From an uncultured Lachnospiraceae bacterium (GTDB taxonomy: Bacteria > Bacillota > Clostridia > Lachnospirales > Lachnospiraceae): DNA of 40,068 nucleotides. A program made the position numbers and the translations under genes. Positions 1 through 8,083 of the stretch are shown here, one piece after another. The stretch spans positions 1 to 40,068 of the forward strand of contig CALCMD010000123.1 in NCBI GenBank assembly GCA_937965795.1. The letters are read 5' to 3'. The notes under the pieces are model-generated. The model saw only the letters and a list, made by a program, of their open reading frames with translations. It had not been told where the DNA came from and made no database searches. Position 1 is the stretch's first letter; every line of letters begins with the position of its first letter.

Positions 1-2347
1 TATCTTCATAAGAAACCGTTGCCCCGCTTGTCAGGGTATGTATCCGTTTATATGTCCCGTCTTTGTTGTCCGCACGCCAGACCTGATACCCTTCTGCACC
101 ATTTACTTTTGCCCAGGAAGCTTTCATCTTTCCTGCCGTTGGAGTCAGCGTAAGTCCTGTTGGGGCATCCATCATACATTTCACTGAGATTACTGGGCAG
201 AACTGGCTAAAGCGGAACTCTGTTTCTTTATATTTGCTGGCCGCCCGGATTTTATAATAATAAGTCGTTCCGGTCGCCAGCCCTTTATCCGTAAAGCGGT
301 ATCTTCCCAGCGAACTCGTATACGTGTACCAGTCTAATGCCTGAATTGATTTTATCTTCGTATATTCACCATTTGCACTGGTTGAACGTAAAACCACATA
401 CCGCTCCGCCCAGTCGATTGCATCCCATGCAAGTTTAATTGACTGATAGTCTACACATTTTGCAACCGCATTTTGTGGAGAAACCTTATTTAATCTCCTT
501 GCTTTCAACGTCTGTACTGCCAGACCCACATTTAACAATCCATGCCCTGTATAGATATCTTTTCCGTCAGGTTTCAGGTCGGTAGCTGTTGTTAAAAGTA
601 TCTCTTCAATTTCATCTGCCGTGGTATCCGGATACATCGAACGCAGAATGGCTGCTGTTGCCGATACCATAGGAGTTGCCATTGAAGTTCCAGAGTCCTC
701 ATCATATTTGTCTCCGTCTATAACACAGCTATAGATATCCACCCCAGGCGCTGAAATATCTACCGACTGATTATACACAGATAAAGATGCCCTGTGATTC
801 GAACTATCCACATTTGCCACAGAAATCACATGATTATAGGCTGCCGGATAATTGGTTACATTTACGTCCTCTATAATAATATTCTCCTGTTCGTCTAATA
901 TAAAATGACCATTTTCATCTACTTTATAATGTCCATTTCCCGCACATGCACAAACAACCACATTCTTCGCATGCGCATAATCAATCGCTTTTTGATAACA
1001 AGAACTACTAGTCTTACCATACAAACTCATATTGATAACATCTGCCCCATTATTAGCTGCATAATAAATTGCCGTGATTGTATCTGCAACATTAAACTTA
1101 CTCACATATTCTTTCCCTTTTTCATCCCACTCCCGATGGGCTGCATTAATTGCCATAATCCTACAGTTTTGATCCACATAACCTGTATATTTATTATAAA
1201 CAGACGCAATCCCTACGATTCCTTTTTTATTATCTGCTTCTGCCGCAATAATACCCGCAACATGTGTTCCGTGGTAGTCGCCGCTCCTGCCATACTTTGT
1301 ATCCACATCATGTACATAACAATTGGCTTCATTCATCGGGACTATCTTTGAACTCACTACATCTCCACTTTCCCAGTCCACAACACCCTCGCTAATCACT
1401 ACACTCTTATCCTTTATATATCTGTTTTTTAAATCCGGATGCGTAATATCAAGCCCTGTGTCAATCACCGCCACCCATGCTTCCGAATAATTGTCCTCTT
1501 CCCCCGACTCATTCCAGGAGTTCCACGCATCCGGAACTTTAATCTGCTTCAGATAATCCTGCATAATTAACTCAGGGTCATTGCTCCCCATCTCATCTTC
1601 AAAACTACTGCCCGTTATGTTATTATAATTCTTCGAACTATCCTCCACACTCTCCAGTTCCTGCATGACCTCCTCTGCACGCTCCACAGTTTGATCCAAA
1701 TTCAAATGAACCAGCACAACTTTCGGAAATTCTTCTTCCCCCGACATCCGCATCCGTTTTAATTTCTCTTCCGGCAGTGTCTCGTCTATGGTAAAGTCGC
1801 TGAGTATCTCATATGTACTTCCAATACGTCTGGCCATCTCCCCGATTTCCTCATCGGTCACTCCGCTTTCAAAGGTGAGGAGGACTTCCTCGGTCTCATA
1901 ATCCAGGTTCGCCTGGTTCTCCCGCTCCGCCTTTGCTTCCTCATAGTCCTGTAACGTCTCCCATGCCCGCTCATCGACCGTCTCCGTAAACTGTGCCAGC
2001 GGCTCTTCAAGATTTTCCCCATAATACTTGTCCAGTACCTCATGGAGCGCCACGTCATAGATCTTCTCATCCGTAATCTCATTTAACTGCTCTGCCGTAA
2101 GGACAGCGTCATTGGCCGCACGTTCGACCAGCCGCTCCACCTTTCGTTCCTCTCTTTTGGAACAATCCTCTCTCATTGGAAACGCTTCTTCCAGAAATGC
2201 AATATCCGAAGCCGCCCGCTCCGACGCTTCCAGCTCTATCTCGACTGCTTCCTGTTCTGCGGCACACTCTTCCTCCGCATAGCCCACATTTCCGAACAAC
2301 ATAGTTATCCCCAGAACAAGAGCACATACCCTTCTCGTCTTCTTCAT
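1..2347 (-). CDS. Secreted S8 (subtilisin-like) serine protease with Fn3 domains, 3' end outside window
   Basis: The frame is open from ATG at 2347 to the left edge (782 codons, no stop), so the C-terminus is missing. Residues 1-24 form a signal peptide ending GYA. An acidic, charged pro-region follows, with an I9-inhibitor-like stretch at about 150-245. The S8 catalytic domain is intact and in one frame: Asp296 in VIDTGLD, His362 in GTHVAG, oxyanion Asn471 in CAGNG and Ser555 in GTSMATP. Two fibronectin-III-like modules follow, from about 622 and 722. The start is supported by AAAGGATGG 7 nt upstream. By family it cleaves proteins outside the cell or at the cell surface; the substrate is unknown. 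It is transcribed alone from a promoter at 2394-2421. The catalytic triad makes the family assignment firm; cell-wall retention would depend on the unseen C-terminus. Confidence 0.93.
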   Translation of the reverse strand, partial: MKKTRRVCALVLGITMLFGNVGYAEEECAAEQEAVEIELEASERAASDIAFLEEAFPMREDCSKREERKVERLVERAANDAVLTAEQLNEITDEKIYDVALHEVLDKYYGENLEEPLAQFTETVDERAWETLQDYEEAKAERENQANLDYETEEVLLTFESGVTDEEIGEMARRIGSTYEILSDFTIDETLPEEKLKRMRMSGEEEFPKVVLVHLNLDQTVERAEEVMQELESVEDSSKNYNNITGSSFEDEMGSNDPELIMQDYLKQIKVPDAWNSWNESGEEDNYSEAWVAVIDTGLDITHPDLKNRYIKDKSVVISEGVVDWESGDVVSSKIVPMNEANCYVHDVDTKYGRSGDYHGTHVAGIIAAEADNKKGIVGIASVYNKYTGYVDQNCRIMAINAAHREWDEKGKEYVSKFNVADTITAIYYAANNGADVINMSLYGKTSSSCYQKAIDYAHAKNVVVCACAGNGHYKVDENGHFILDEQENIIIEDVNVTNYPAAYNHVISVANVDSSNHRASLSVYNQSVDISAPGVDIYSCVIDGDKYDEDSGTSMATPMVSATAAILRSMYPDTTADEIEEILLTTATDLKPDGKDIYTGHGLLNVGLAVQTLKARRLNKVSPQNAVAKCVDYQSIKLAWDAIDWAERYVVLRSTSANGEYTKIKSIQALDWYTYTSSLGRYRFTDKGLATGTTYYYKIRAASKYKETEFRFSQFCPVISVKCMMDAPTGLTLTPTAGKMKASWAKVNGAEGYQVWRADNKDGTYKRIHTLTSGATVSYED

Positions 2348-2393
2348 AAAACCAACCATCCTTTCGTGCAATGTGTTTTTGTTTCATATCTTT

Positions 2394-2421
2394 ATGATAC
2401 TACGTTTTGTAAAAATTTCAA
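2394..2421 (-). promoter_or_regulatory. Candidate sigma-A promoter of the S8 protease
   Basis: On the minus strand TTGAAA (2416-2421) and TATCAT (2394-2399) are separated by 16 bp. They sit about 47 bp upstream of the protease ATG. The rest of 2348-2632 holds no gene or convincing terminator. Confidence 0.45.
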
Positions 2422-2632
2422 TGCCTGCCCTATAATATTCTCTACAAAATTTTCCAGATATGATATAAACTCTGCCGAATATGATGTCTGAAAAGATTAG
2501 TTTCTTCCAAATAAAAAAACGGAGCTATCCTGTGGAAGCCCAAGACTTTGAAAAAGCTTGAATTTTACAGAATAGTCCCATTCTTAGATTGCTTTCAGAT
2601 TTATACCTTTGAAATGAATCATCGGAAAAGAA

Positions 2633-3493
2633 TTAAAGGAACTCCAGAAGTATGCCTGAAATCGCCGCAACGCCATACAGCAGCCCGGCGATTTTCAGGC
2701 TTTCTTTTTTATCGTCATTCATGCGGAACAGCACGACCAGCCCAAGCCCCGCCCCGGCGCTTAAGCCTGCCACTACGGATGCAAAGCTGATCGCCCCGTT
2801 TAAGTAAAGCCCGGTCAGCATCACGGACGCCGCGCAGTTCGGGATCATACCGATAACGGCGGCAATGAGCGGCTGGAAAATCGTATTGCCCAGCAAAATC
2901 CCTGACAGCCGTTCGATGCCCAGCCCTTCAATTGCCAGACCCAGAATCACACTAAAGACAAAAATGTACACAAAAATCTGTACCGTATGATGCAGCGCCG
3001 CATGGAAAATTTCTCCATGCGCATGGCCTCCATCGTGGTCGTGGCCGTGGCAGCCGCAGTCCGCGCAGATGCGTTCCATATCCGCCTCACGGTTGTGGCG
3101 CTTTGGAACCAGAAAATCAATCAGATACCCCGCTGCCGTTCCGATGATGACTTTTACGGCAATCAGCCACAAAATGTCTTTTCCCCGCCCCGGATTCCCC
3201 AGAAGAATCAGAATCGCTTCATCGGACGTGGCCAGAAATACGGCCAAAAGCGTCCCCGGCGTGAGGATTCCTCCCGCATACAAATTTGCCGCCACCACGG
3301 AAAAACCGCACTGGGGAACGCAGCCCAGAAGCGCGCCCATCAAAGGCCCGGCATGTCCTACTCTCGTCAGGGTTCGATTGATATATTCCCCTGAATATTT
3401 TTCCAGCCATTCCATCAGCAGAAACGCCGCCAGCAAAAATGGCAGCATTTTCACACTATCTGCCGCAGCATCCATCAAAAGATCGAAAATCAT
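2633..3493 (-). CDS. ArsP_2-type multi-TM permease (putative heavy-metal/manganese exporter)
   Basis: This 286-residue membrane protein of about 8-10 helices has two similar halves. Each carries a small-residue motif: GCVPQCGFSVVAANLYAGG in the first and IGMIPNCAASVMLTGLYLNG in the second. This is the inverted-repeat arrangement of the ArsP_2 group of putative heavy-metal exporters. Between the halves is a hydrophilic loop very rich in Cys and His (CADCGCHGHDHDGGHAHG), a likely metal-binding site. I chose the ATG at 3493 because GGAGG lies just before it; an in-frame ATG at 3514 has no ribosome site. A promoter at 3685-3713 lies beyond a palindromic repeat, giving a leader of about 180 nt. 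The divergent neighbour is also a likely cation exporter. The family is fairly sure; the metal is inference. Confidence 0.82.
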   Translation of the reverse strand: MIFDLLMDAAADSVKMLPFLLAAFLLMEWLEKYSGEYINRTLTRVGHAGPLMGALLGCVPQCGFSVVAANLYAGGILTPGTLLAVFLATSDEAILILLGNPGRGKDILWLIAVKVIIGTAAGYLIDFLVPKRHNREADMERICADCGCHGHDHDGGHAHGEIFHAALHHTVQIFVYIFVFSVILGLAIEGLGIERLSGILLGNTIFQPLIAAVIGMIPNCAASVMLTGLYLNGAISFASVVAGLSAGAGLGLVVLFRMNDDKKESLKIAGLLYGVAAISGILLEFL

Positions 3494-3527
3494 ATATCCT
3501 CCTACAAATATCATCTATCTATTCTAA

Positions 3528-3661
3528 GTAACTGTTCAGTTCCTTCACAGTTCCGATGCAAAAATCCATGAAAATCGTCTTCGACAATGGGATTTTTGCA
3601 CTCTTGAATCATGTTTTCACGGTTTCAGCAGCAAGTACTTCGGCCTGTTCTGAATAGTTAC
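3528..3661. repeat. Palindromic MITE-like repeat, copy A (full length)
   Basis: The element is about 134 bp. It begins GTAACTGTTCAG and ends CTGAATAGTTAC, an imperfect 12-bp terminal inverted repeat with one mismatch. Inside, GCAAAAATCC pairs perfectly with GGATTTTTGC around a smaller GTC-TTC-GAC hairpin, and AACTGT pairs with ACAGTT near the left end. It lies in the 5' leader of the permease. Related copies are at 8005, 32072 and 37944. Confidence 0.75.
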
Positions 3662-3684
3662 CCATCTAACACCAATTTCGGTTC

Positions 3685-3713
3685 AGTATAGCACAGATTC
3701 GCTTCTTTCACAA
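3685..3713 (-). promoter_or_regulatory. Candidate sigma-A promoter of the metal permease
   Basis: On the minus strand TTGTGA (3708-3713) is followed after exactly 17 bp by TATACT (3685-3690). Transcripts would run through repeat copy A before reaching the permease start at 3493. Confidence 0.55.
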
Positions 3714-3752
3714 CTTTGGATTTTCTGAATAGGTTGTAAAGAGGTGATAACT

Positions 3753-4295
3753 ATGAATATTTTTATGGCTCTTCTGATCGGGCTTGCGGTGAACCTGGAT
3801 AATCTTTTGATCGGGATTCATCTGGGAATCCGCCATCAGAGGCTTAGCGCAGGGCAGAATCTGGTCATCGGCGGCACGACAGGACTGTGCGCCTTTGGTT
3901 CTACCTGTGCCGCACGGCTGATTTCCGGTCATTTTTTATTCTATACAAACCTGATTGCTTCCGCCATCATGATTCTTTTCGGAATTTTCTGTCTCTACCA
4001 GAGCGTAACGCAGAAAGAAGAGACTCCCGAACTCCAGGATGCCCCACGGCTGACCGACGTGCTGATTCTCGGCTTTGTGCTGGCTGTAAACTGTATCCCG
4101 CCCTCCCTCAGCGCCGGGGTGATGTCCCTTTCTCCCTTGTGGGTAGGATTCTTTTCCATGCTGTTTTCCTGTCTCAGCATCCAGGCCAGCGTGCTTCTTG
4201 GACACAAGTTCCTGCGCTGTAAATTCTTCTCCATGCTCACTCCCCTGTCGGCAATTTTATTGATTCTGATCGGGGCGCTGGAGCTGCTGGTATAA
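3753..4295 (+). CDS. MntP/YtaF-like membrane protein, probable cation (Mn) exporter
   Basis: This 180-residue hydrophobic protein has about six membrane helices. The first helix carries LAVNLDNLLIGIHLGIR, and a similar segment, GFVLAVNCIPPSLSAGVMSL, recurs in the second half. This two-fold design with an acidic residue in helix 1 is the MntP/YtaF pattern (manganese efflux pump, sporulation membrane protein YtaF). The second copy lacks the usual Asp (Asn-Cys instead), so it is a divergent member. AAGAGGTGAT ends 4 nt before the ATG at 3753, which decides the start over an upstream in-frame GTG at 3744. It is divergent from a probable heavy-metal exporter, suggesting a shared metal-stress role. 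The family call is moderate; transport activity is inferred. Confidence 0.7.
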   Translation: MNIFMALLIGLAVNLDNLLIGIHLGIRHQRLSAGQNLVIGGTTGLCAFGSTCAARLISGHFLFYTNLIASAIMILFGIFCLYQSVTQKEETPELQDAPRLTDVLILGFVLAVNCIPPSLSAGVMSLSPLWVGFFSMLFSCLSIQASVLLGHKFLRCKFFSMLTPLSAILLILIGALELLV

Positions 4296-4311
4296 AAACA
4301 TTTTTTATTTC

Positions 4312-4376
4312 AAAAGGTTCTCTTTGGGAAACAGACAATATTTCAAAATCCCTGTTTTCTTAAAAGAGAACCTTTT
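4312..4376 (+). terminator. Long hairpin after the MntP-like gene, likely terminator
   Basis: AAAAGGTTCTCTTT (4312-4325) and AAAGAGAACCTTTT (4363-4376) form a perfect 14-bp stem. The interior can extend it (GAAACAG with CTGTTTTC). The descending arm ends in TTTT. The core AAAGAGAACC recurs in the same orientation at 6081-6090, on the other side of the ATPase-nuclease pair. Confidence 0.6.
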
Positions 4377-4497
4377 CATTCGGTGAATATAAATTTCAAA
4401 AAATTATGTGGAAATAACCCACAAGATGGTTTATTATCAAAGAGGTACTATAAATTTCCTTTACCTTAAGAGAGCACAAAAACGGAGGATGTCATAT

Positions 4498-5520
4498 ATG
4501 CCAATCATAAAAATTGACCTGGATAATTTTACAGTATTTGAAAAAATGTCAATTCCCTTTTGTAATGGGATAAATATTTTAATTGGAGAAAATGGAATGG
4601 GCAAAACACATATTATGAAAATCTTATATGCTGCCTGCCAATCCTCAAAGCACGATGTCTCTTTTCCCCAGAAAACAGTCACCGTTTTCAGACCCGATCA
4701 TTCATCCATCGGAAGGCTGGTCAATCGAAAAAAAAGCAATAACAATACGGCGAAAATCATGGTTATTTCCGATACTTCTAAAATTGGAATGACCTTTACA
4801 AATAAAACCAAAAAATGGGATGCGAAACTGACGGGTGAGCAAAATTGGGAAAAACAAATGTCAGATCTGACAAGCGTCTTTATACCTGCAAAAGAAATTC
4901 TGTCAAACGCATGGAATTTAGAAGCCGCAGTCAAAATGGGCAACGTAGAATTTGACGATACCTATCTCGACATTATTGCCGCCGCTAAAATAAATGTATC
5001 GCCGGGCGTCGATTCAAGCGAAAGAAAAAAATATTTAGATGTGCTCCAAAAAATCAGTACAGGAAAGGTAACGGTTTCAGATGAAAGATTCTATTTGAAA
5101 CCGGGAACTCAGGCGAAATTAGAATTCAATCTTGTCGCTGAGGGATTACGAAAAATTGCTCTGCTATGGCAGCTCATTAAGAACGGAACTTTGGAAAAGG
5201 GATCTGTACTGTTTTGGGATGAACCCGAAGCGAATATGAATCCGAAACATATCCCAATTCTTGCAGAGCTTCTTTTGCTTTTACAGGAAGAAGGCGTACA
5301 GATTTTCATTTCCACACACGATTATTTTTTGGCAAAATATCTTGAAGTAAAACGTACTGATAAAAATTTTCTTCAATATTGCTCCTTTTATTATAAAGAT
5401 GACAAATTGAAAAATGTAACCTGTGAAATTTCAGAAGAATTTGATTTATTGGAACACAATGCCATTATGGAAACATTTCGCCAGTTGTACTTAGATGAAA
5501 TAGGGGTGGCGCTGAATTGA
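4498..5520 (+). CDS. AAA/ABC-type ATPase (AAA_21-like), ATPase half of a putative defence pair
   Basis: This 340-residue soluble protein has the motifs of an SMC/ABC-like single-domain ATPase: Walker A GENGMGKT at residues 30-37, a signature-like stretch LVAEGLRKIALLWQL, Walker B VLFWDEPEANMNP with Asp241-Glu242, and a switch histidine in STHD (His274). Such ATPases occur in anti-phage systems (OLD/Gabija, Septu, PARIS, retron and Abi types) that sense infection and control an effector. The start at 4498 is set by CGGAGG 8 nt upstream; longer in-frame starts lack a ribosome site. Its stop overlaps the start of the next gene. It is visibly A+T-rich (the line 4741-4800 has 20 G+C of 60, versus 35 of 60 at 12961-13020), suggesting transfer. 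ATPase identity is firm; the defence role is inferred. Confidence 0.85.
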   Translation: MPIIKIDLDNFTVFEKMSIPFCNGINILIGENGMGKTHIMKILYAACQSSKHDVSFPQKTVTVFRPDHSSIGRLVNRKKSNNNTAKIMVISDTSKIGMTFTNKTKKWDAKLTGEQNWEKQMSDLTSVFIPAKEILSNAWNLEAAVKMGNVEFDDTYLDIIAAAKINVSPGVDSSERKKYLDVLQKISTGKVTVSDERFYLKPGTQAKLEFNLVAEGLRKIALLWQLIKNGTLEKGSVLFWDEPEANMNPKHIPILAELLLLLQEEGVQIFISTHDYFLAKYLEVKRTDKNFLQYCSFYYKDDKLKNVTCEISEEFDLLEHNAIMETFRQLYLDEIGVALN

Positions 5521-6056
5521 AAACGATTACTGAATCTGAAATGAACTTTGGCAGATACAAAGAAGAAAACTTATTTGAAATAGAAAATTCACAAATACGA
5601 AAGTCTTTAGGAGAAGGCGTTAAAACAGTTGAATTTATTTTGCTAAAGAACGATACGCATATCATTTTCCTGGAAGCAAAGAAAAACTGCCCGAACGAGC
5701 ACAATATGAATGACTCGCCAAACAAGAGACTTAAATTCGAAAATTTTTACAATGATGTAACTCAGAAATTCACGGATTCCCTGCAAGTTTATCTGGCGGC
5801 AATTTTAAATCGTTATGGGAATCTGTCAGAAATAGGGCACAATCTCTGCACCCCGGAGAATTACAGCGAGAAAGAAATATTCTTTGTTTTAGTAATAAAG
5901 TGCGCCGAAATTTCATGGCTTTCAGGAGTAAAGGCAATTTTAGAAAAGCGACTATTATCCCTGCGGAAAATATGGAAAATTAAGATTCTGGTTTTAAACC
6001 ATGAACTGGCGCAAAAAAAGGGATTGGCATTGAAAAATGACGCATCAGATTTTTAA
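5517..6056 (+). CDS. Small protein with PD-(D/E)XK-like motif, candidate effector nuclease
   Basis: This 179-residue protein is not recognised as a named family. It starts at TTG (5517), overlapping the ATPase stop within ATTGA, with GGGGTGG as ribosome site, so the two genes are translationally coupled. Residues 38-55 read as two beta-strands, VEFILL and HIIFLEAKK, giving Glu39-x13-Glu53-Ala-Lys55. This is the spacing of the PD-(D/E)XK nuclease core, with Glu21 or Glu23 as possible helper acids. The C-terminal half has hydrophobic strands (EIFFVLVIKC, IKILVLNHEL) fitting an alpha/beta fold. There are no membrane segments or signal peptide. Like the ATPase it is A+T-rich. A regulatory partner such as an antitoxin-like or adaptor protein is an alternative. 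The nuclease call is inference from one motif. Confidence 0.6.
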   Translation: MKTITESEMNFGRYKEENLFEIENSQIRKSLGEGVKTVEFILLKNDTHIIFLEAKKNCPNEHNMNDSPNKRLKFENFYNDVTQKFTDSLQVYLAAILNRYGNLSEIGHNLCTPENYSEKEIFFVLVIKCAEISWLSGVKAILEKRLLSLRKIWKIKILVLNHELAQKKGLALKNDASDF

Positions 6057-6079
6057 ATCCGGTGCGTCATTTCTTTTTT
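6036..6079. terminator. Bidirectional terminator between the nuclease-like gene and glk
   Basis: TGACGCA (6038-6044) pairs with TGCGTCA (6063-6069), with an inner GATTT/AAATC stem. T-rich tails lie on both sides (TTTCTTTTTT on plus, TTTTTC on minus). The nuclease-like stop codon lies inside the loop region. It serves both converging transcripts. Confidence 0.75.
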
Positions 6080-6092
6080 CAAAGAGAACCCT

Positions 6093-7028
6093 CTATTCGA
6101 TTACCATCCGTGCCGCGCCAAAAATTCCCGCATCGTTTCCAAGCTTTGCAAGGGCGAATTCCGTTCCTTTGCAGGCATCCAGCACATAGTTCACATAGTA
6201 CTTCTTTACATAATCCAGAATTACTGTCCCGGCTTTGGACACGCCGCCGCCGATAACAAAAATCTCAGGGTCTGCCACACCCGTGACGCCCGCAAGCGCC
6301 GTACCCAGATATTTTCCAAACTCCTCCGCCACTTCACAGGCCAGGGCGTCCCCTGCTTTCACCGCGTCAAAGACGGCCTTCGCCGAAACCTCTCCCTCAC
6401 GCAGAACGGATGGAGCGTCGCTTGCCAAAAGCTTTCGGTTCGCCAGATAAACCACGCCCGTAGCGGAAGCTACCTGTTCCAGACAGCCCACGTTTCCGCA
6501 GCCGCACGGCTTATCCACATCATCTGTGACGTGAATATGTCCGATCTCACCGCCTGCCCCGTGGCTTCCGGTCACGATCTTTCCGCCGAGGATGATACCG
6601 CCGCCCACGCCTGTTCCGAGCGTCACCATCACTACATTCTTATGGCCTTCGCCGCCGCCCTTCCACATCTCGCCCAGGGCCGCCACATTCGCATCGTTTC
6701 CGACCTTCGTCACAAGTCCCGTGAGCTTCTCCATCTCTTCTGCCAGCTTTACATACCCCCAATGCAGGTTTACCGCCGCAATGACGGCCCCTTCCTCATT
6801 GACCGGCCCCGGCACGCCGACGCCCACGCCGGCAATCTCTTCCTTCTTCAGATTCTTCTCAGCAATCTTCGCTTCAATCGTTGCTGCCACATCCGGGATA
6901 ATGTTCTCTCCGCTTCCCTCGGAGCGGGTCTTGATCTCCCATTTATCCAGAACCTCTCCCTGCACGTCAAACAGTCCGCATTTTACGGTGGTTCCTCCTA
7001 TATCAATTCCAAAACAATATTTTTTCAT
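6093..7028 (-). CDS. glk: ROK-family glucokinase
   Basis: The 311-residue protein phosphorylates glucose to glucose-6-phosphate with ATP in the cytoplasm. The N-terminal phosphate-binding motif is FGIDIGGTTVKCG. GVPGPV, VGNDANVAALGE and TLGTGVGGGII follow, and then the ROK zinc-binding cluster HIHV...CGCGNVGCLEQ. Length is normal for the family. ATG at 7028 has AGGAGG 8 nt upstream; an overlapping GTG one codon earlier is also possible. It is the last gene of the ftsH-HD-uvrC-hprK-glk run, 15 bp after hprK. The pairing fits: HprK and CcpA-type catabolite control respond to glycolytic flux that glucokinase feeds. Other ROK sugar kinases are possible, but the motif set favours glucokinase. Confidence 0.92.
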   Translation of the reverse strand: MKKYCFGIDIGGTTVKCGLFDVQGEVLDKWEIKTRSEGSGENIIPDVAATIEAKIAEKNLKKEEIAGVGVGVPGPVNEEGAVIAAVNLHWGYVKLAEEMEKLTGLVTKVGNDANVAALGEMWKGGGEGHKNVVMVTLGTGVGGGIILGGKIVTGSHGAGGEIGHIHVTDDVDKPCGCGNVGCLEQVASATGVVYLANRKLLASDAPSVLREGEVSAKAVFDAVKAGDALACEVAEEFGKYLGTALAGVTGVADPEIFVIGGGVSKAGTVILDYVKKYYVNYVLDACKGTEFALAKLGNDAGIFGAARMVIE

Positions 7029-7043
7029 CACAAATTCCTCCTG

Positions 7044-7976
7044 TTATTCTTCTCTTCCTCTTGCCAGGGATGCCTGCACACGCTTATAAAGCTCCTGTGC
7101 CGCATTATATCCCATCTTCTTCTGTCTGTGGTTGACCGCCGCCGTCTCTACGATCACCGCCAGATTTCGTCCCGGACGAATCGGAAGCGAATGACATACG
7201 ACCTTGTTTCCGAGGTATTCCGTATACTCTTCCTCCAGCCCCAGACGGTCATACTCCTTATCCCTGTCCCACTCTTCCAGTTTGATGACCAGATCAATGG
7301 ACTGGGTATCTTTCACGCTCTCTACGCCAAACAGCGTCTTTACATCAATAATTCCAATACCTCGCAGCTCAATAAAATGCTTCGTAATATCCGGCGCCGT
7401 ACCGATCAGAGTCTCGTCGCTGACCCTGCGGATTTCCACCACATCATCCGTAACCAGACGGTGTCCCCGCTTAATCAGCTCCAGAGCCGCCTCGCTCTTT
7501 CCGATTCCGCTCTCGCCGGTAATCATGACGCCCTCTCCGTAAACATCCACCAGCACGCCATGAATCGAAATGCACGGCGCAAGCTCCACATTCAGCCTGC
7601 GGATGATCTCTGCCATAAACGGGGAGGTCTGCTGCCTGGAAAGCAGGATCGGCACATGATATTTGTGCGCCAGCCTCATCATGTCCTCATCCGGCCTTGT
7701 CCTCGTGGTATAAACGACGCAGGGAATCTTACTCGACAGGAACTGCTCGTATGCCGGAATCTTCTTCTCCCTCGGCAGGCTCGCCAGATAGGTATATTCC
7801 ACATATCCGATAATCTGTACGCGCTCAGAAGAGAAGTGCTCAAAATATCCGGCAAGCTGCAACGCAGGACGATTAATATCGGGAAGCGTGATCTTAATAT
7901 CCGATATATCAATGTCCGGCGTAAGATTTTCCAGCTTGAGCTGGTCGATAATCTTTTTCAACGCTACACTGCTCAT
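7044..7976 (-). CDS. hprK: HPr kinase/phosphorylase
   Basis: This 310-residue bifunctional enzyme phosphorylates Ser46 of HPr, or removes that phosphate, according to ATP, fructose-1,6-bisphosphate and Pi, and so drives carbon-catabolite control in Firmicutes. It has an N-terminal DRTGG-like domain (1-130), the catalytic-loop region IHGVLVDVYG, Walker A GESGIGKSE at about 152-160, and the family signature ELRGIGIIDVKTLFG. All are intact and the length is standard. AAGGAG is well placed before ATG. It lies between uvrC and glk in a leftward cluster. A short palindromic repeat (8005-8032) and a weak promoter sit in its leader, so it may be transcribed separately from uvrC. Confidence 0.97.
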   Translation of the reverse strand: MSSVALKKIIDQLKLENLTPDIDISDIKITLPDINRPALQLAGYFEHFSSERVQIIGYVEYTYLASLPREKKIPAYEQFLSSKIPCVVYTTRTRPDEDMMRLAHKYHVPILLSRQQTSPFMAEIIRRLNVELAPCISIHGVLVDVYGEGVMITGESGIGKSEAALELIKRGHRLVTDDVVEIRRVSDETLIGTAPDITKHFIELRGIGIIDVKTLFGVESVKDTQSIDLVIKLEEWDRDKEYDRLGLEEEYTEYLGNKVVCHSLPIRPGRNLAVIVETAAVNHRQKKMGYNAAQELYKRVQASLARGREE

Positions 7977-8004
7977 ATCTTTTCTCCTTGTCCTATGTTT
8001 TCGG

Positions 8005-8032
8005 GTAACTGTTTGGTTCCCTTCACAGTTAC
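8005..8032. repeat. Minimal palindromic repeat, copy D, in the hprK leader
   Basis: GTAACTGT (8005-8012) and ACAGTTAC (8025-8032) are a perfect 8-bp inverted repeat around TTGGTTCCCTTC. This corresponds to the left-end hairpin of the larger repeats at 3528, 32072 and 37944. It lies 28 bp upstream of the hprK ATG. Confidence 0.65.
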
Positions 8033-8052
8033 GTTTCAGATACTGTTATCTT

Positions 8053-8082
8053 AACATACTTTTCCTCTGACATCCAGTGCAA
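8053..8082 (-). promoter_or_regulatory. Weak candidate promoter for hprK
   Basis: On the minus strand TTGCAC (8077-8082) and TATGTT (8053-8058) are 18 bp apart, just after the uvrC stop. The match is modest, and read-through from uvrC is equally possible. Confidence 0.3.
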
Positions 8083-8083
8083 T

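Noticed and set aside
1..2347. Possible frameshift in the S8 protease, suggested by small overlapping frames
   Set aside because: Codon positions of Asp296, His362, Asn471 and Ser555 are all in the same frame as the ATG at 2347. The gene is intact and merely runs off the window.
3494..3752. Manganese (yybP-ykoY) riboswitch between the metal exporters
   Set aside because: No conserved yybP-ykoY internal loops are visible. The structure in the gap is explained by repeat copy A.
6531..8054. 507-codon open frame on the plus strand opposite glk and hprK
   Set aside because: It lies wholly antisense to two well-conserved genes, its translation is low-quality (Arg/His/Leu-rich, no motif) and it has no ribosome site. 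It is a by-product of codon use in the real genes.
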